From Ignavibacteriota bacterium (GTDB lineage: Bacteria > Bacteroidota > Ignavibacteria > UBA10030 > UBA6906): a stretch of DNA of 64,000 nt. The translations under genes and the position numbers were made by a program. Positions 63,787 through 64,000 of the stretch are shown here, piece after piece (the stretch's first letter is position 1; each line of letters begins with the position of its first letter). The stretch covers positions 558,001-622,000 of the forward strand of contig JADJHP010000001.1 in NCBI GenBank assembly GCA_016707525.1, in the 5' to 3' direction. The notes under the pieces are model-generated. The model searched no databases and was not told where the DNA came from. It saw nothing but the letters and a program-made list of their open reading frames with translations.

Positions 63787-64000
63787 TCACGGCTTCCGCT
63801 TGCCACCGATCACTTTCAGCACACCCGCCTCGATCCCGACCCGGACGCCATGTACCTCTCGCCCGACGATCTCTCCGTCTGCATGCACGTTGAATTTGTC
63901 TGAGGATGTGGCTTCCAACTCCTTGCCCCGCAAATATGTTACGAAGTCCCGCTTCACCGGCTTTCCACCCATCACTCCCGGGATCAGGCTCAGGACCCGG
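63787..64000 (-). CDS. diacylglycerol/lipid kinase family protein, C-terminal end (partial)
   Basis: 71 visible residues; the gene begins beyond the window end. The sequence LRGKELEATSSDKFNVHADGEIVGREVHGVRVGIEAGVLKVIGGK matches the C-terminal beta domain of YegS/DgkB-type lipid kinases, where a VxxDGE motif precedes a strand-turn-strand ending with GxLKV. The active-site region is outside. It converges with purL across 47 bases. Confidence 0.6.
   Translation of the reverse strand, partial: RVLSLIPGVMGGKPVKRDFVTYLRGKELEATSSDKFNVHADGEIVGREVHGVRVGIEAGVLKVIGGKRKP

Overview
The window is about 61% GC, densely packed and chromosomal: about 67 protein genes, no tRNA, rRNA, CRISPR array, insertion sequence or prophage that I could see, and no intergenic stretch above about 210 bases. 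The gene set points to a Gram-negative, aerobically respiring bacterium of the Bacteroidota/Ignavibacteria/Chlorobi (FCB) neighbourhood: alternative complex III, a YSHPxV-type heme-copper oxidase, bacillithiol synthesis (BshC), FadL-type and other outer-membrane barrels, Lnt, and a short single-chain PurL. Several promoters fit a TTGACA-N17-TATATT pattern, which argues against Bacteroidia proper, where the sigma factor prefers a different consensus. The exact phylum is inference.

Layout. 1-8.7 kb: end of mutL, a coenzyme-B12 acyl-CoA mutase large subunit with isobutyryl-CoA-mutase-type active-site residues, a DUF362 protein, an EamA transporter, acylphosphatase, ispF, and a membrane/lipid group (DedA, PAP2, lnt) ending in threonine aldolase. 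8.7-11.3 kb (minus): three overlapping envelope genes (two barrels around a GDPD lipoprotein). 11.5-20.7 kb: the classical rimP-nusA-infB-rbfA-truB-ribF-rpsO-pnp operon, closed by a strong terminator. 20.8-22.4 kb (minus): bshC. 22.6-37.5 kb: a 15-kb respiratory operon: actA, a 72-residue Tat-signal protein, actB, actC, actD, actE, actF, an extra monoheme cytochrome, sco, cox subunits I, III, IV and II, a polytopic membrane protein fused to cytochrome c, and ctaB. 37.7-40.8 kb (minus): nucleoside salvage (cdd-tdk-pnp) and a membrane phosphoesterase. 40.9-45.9 kb: PASTA protein-rpe, lrp-glnA, enoyl-CoA hydratase-apt. 46-52.2 kb: tryptophanase and a run of small conserved proteins. 52.2-55.2 kb (minus): M28-PDZ peptidase and a TolB-like beta-propeller. 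55.3-63.7 kb: yqeY-mutS2-accC-bccP-fadL-purL; then the end of a lipid kinase gene.

Two patterns run across the window. First, four genes (actD, coxA, ctaB and the M28 peptidase) are each broken by a reading-frame shift that a single added C on the coding strand would repair. Three of the four lie within 9 kb of the respiratory operon. This looks like a base-level sequence or assembly problem, but recent decay or recoding cannot be excluded by reading alone. Second, at least ten promoter candidates have an exactly 17-base spacer, and in six of them the -10 box ends only 5 to 11 bases before the start codon, implying leaderless or nearly leaderless mRNAs for orphan and envelope genes.

The genes combine into an energy module (quinol to ACIII to cytochrome c to oxidase, with SCO and heme-O synthase for assembly), a translation/RNA-decay module, nucleotide salvage and purine synthesis, and scattered acyl-CoA enzymes (mutase, LiuC-like hydratase, biotin carboxylase plus carrier) suggesting branched-chain acyl-CoA metabolism.
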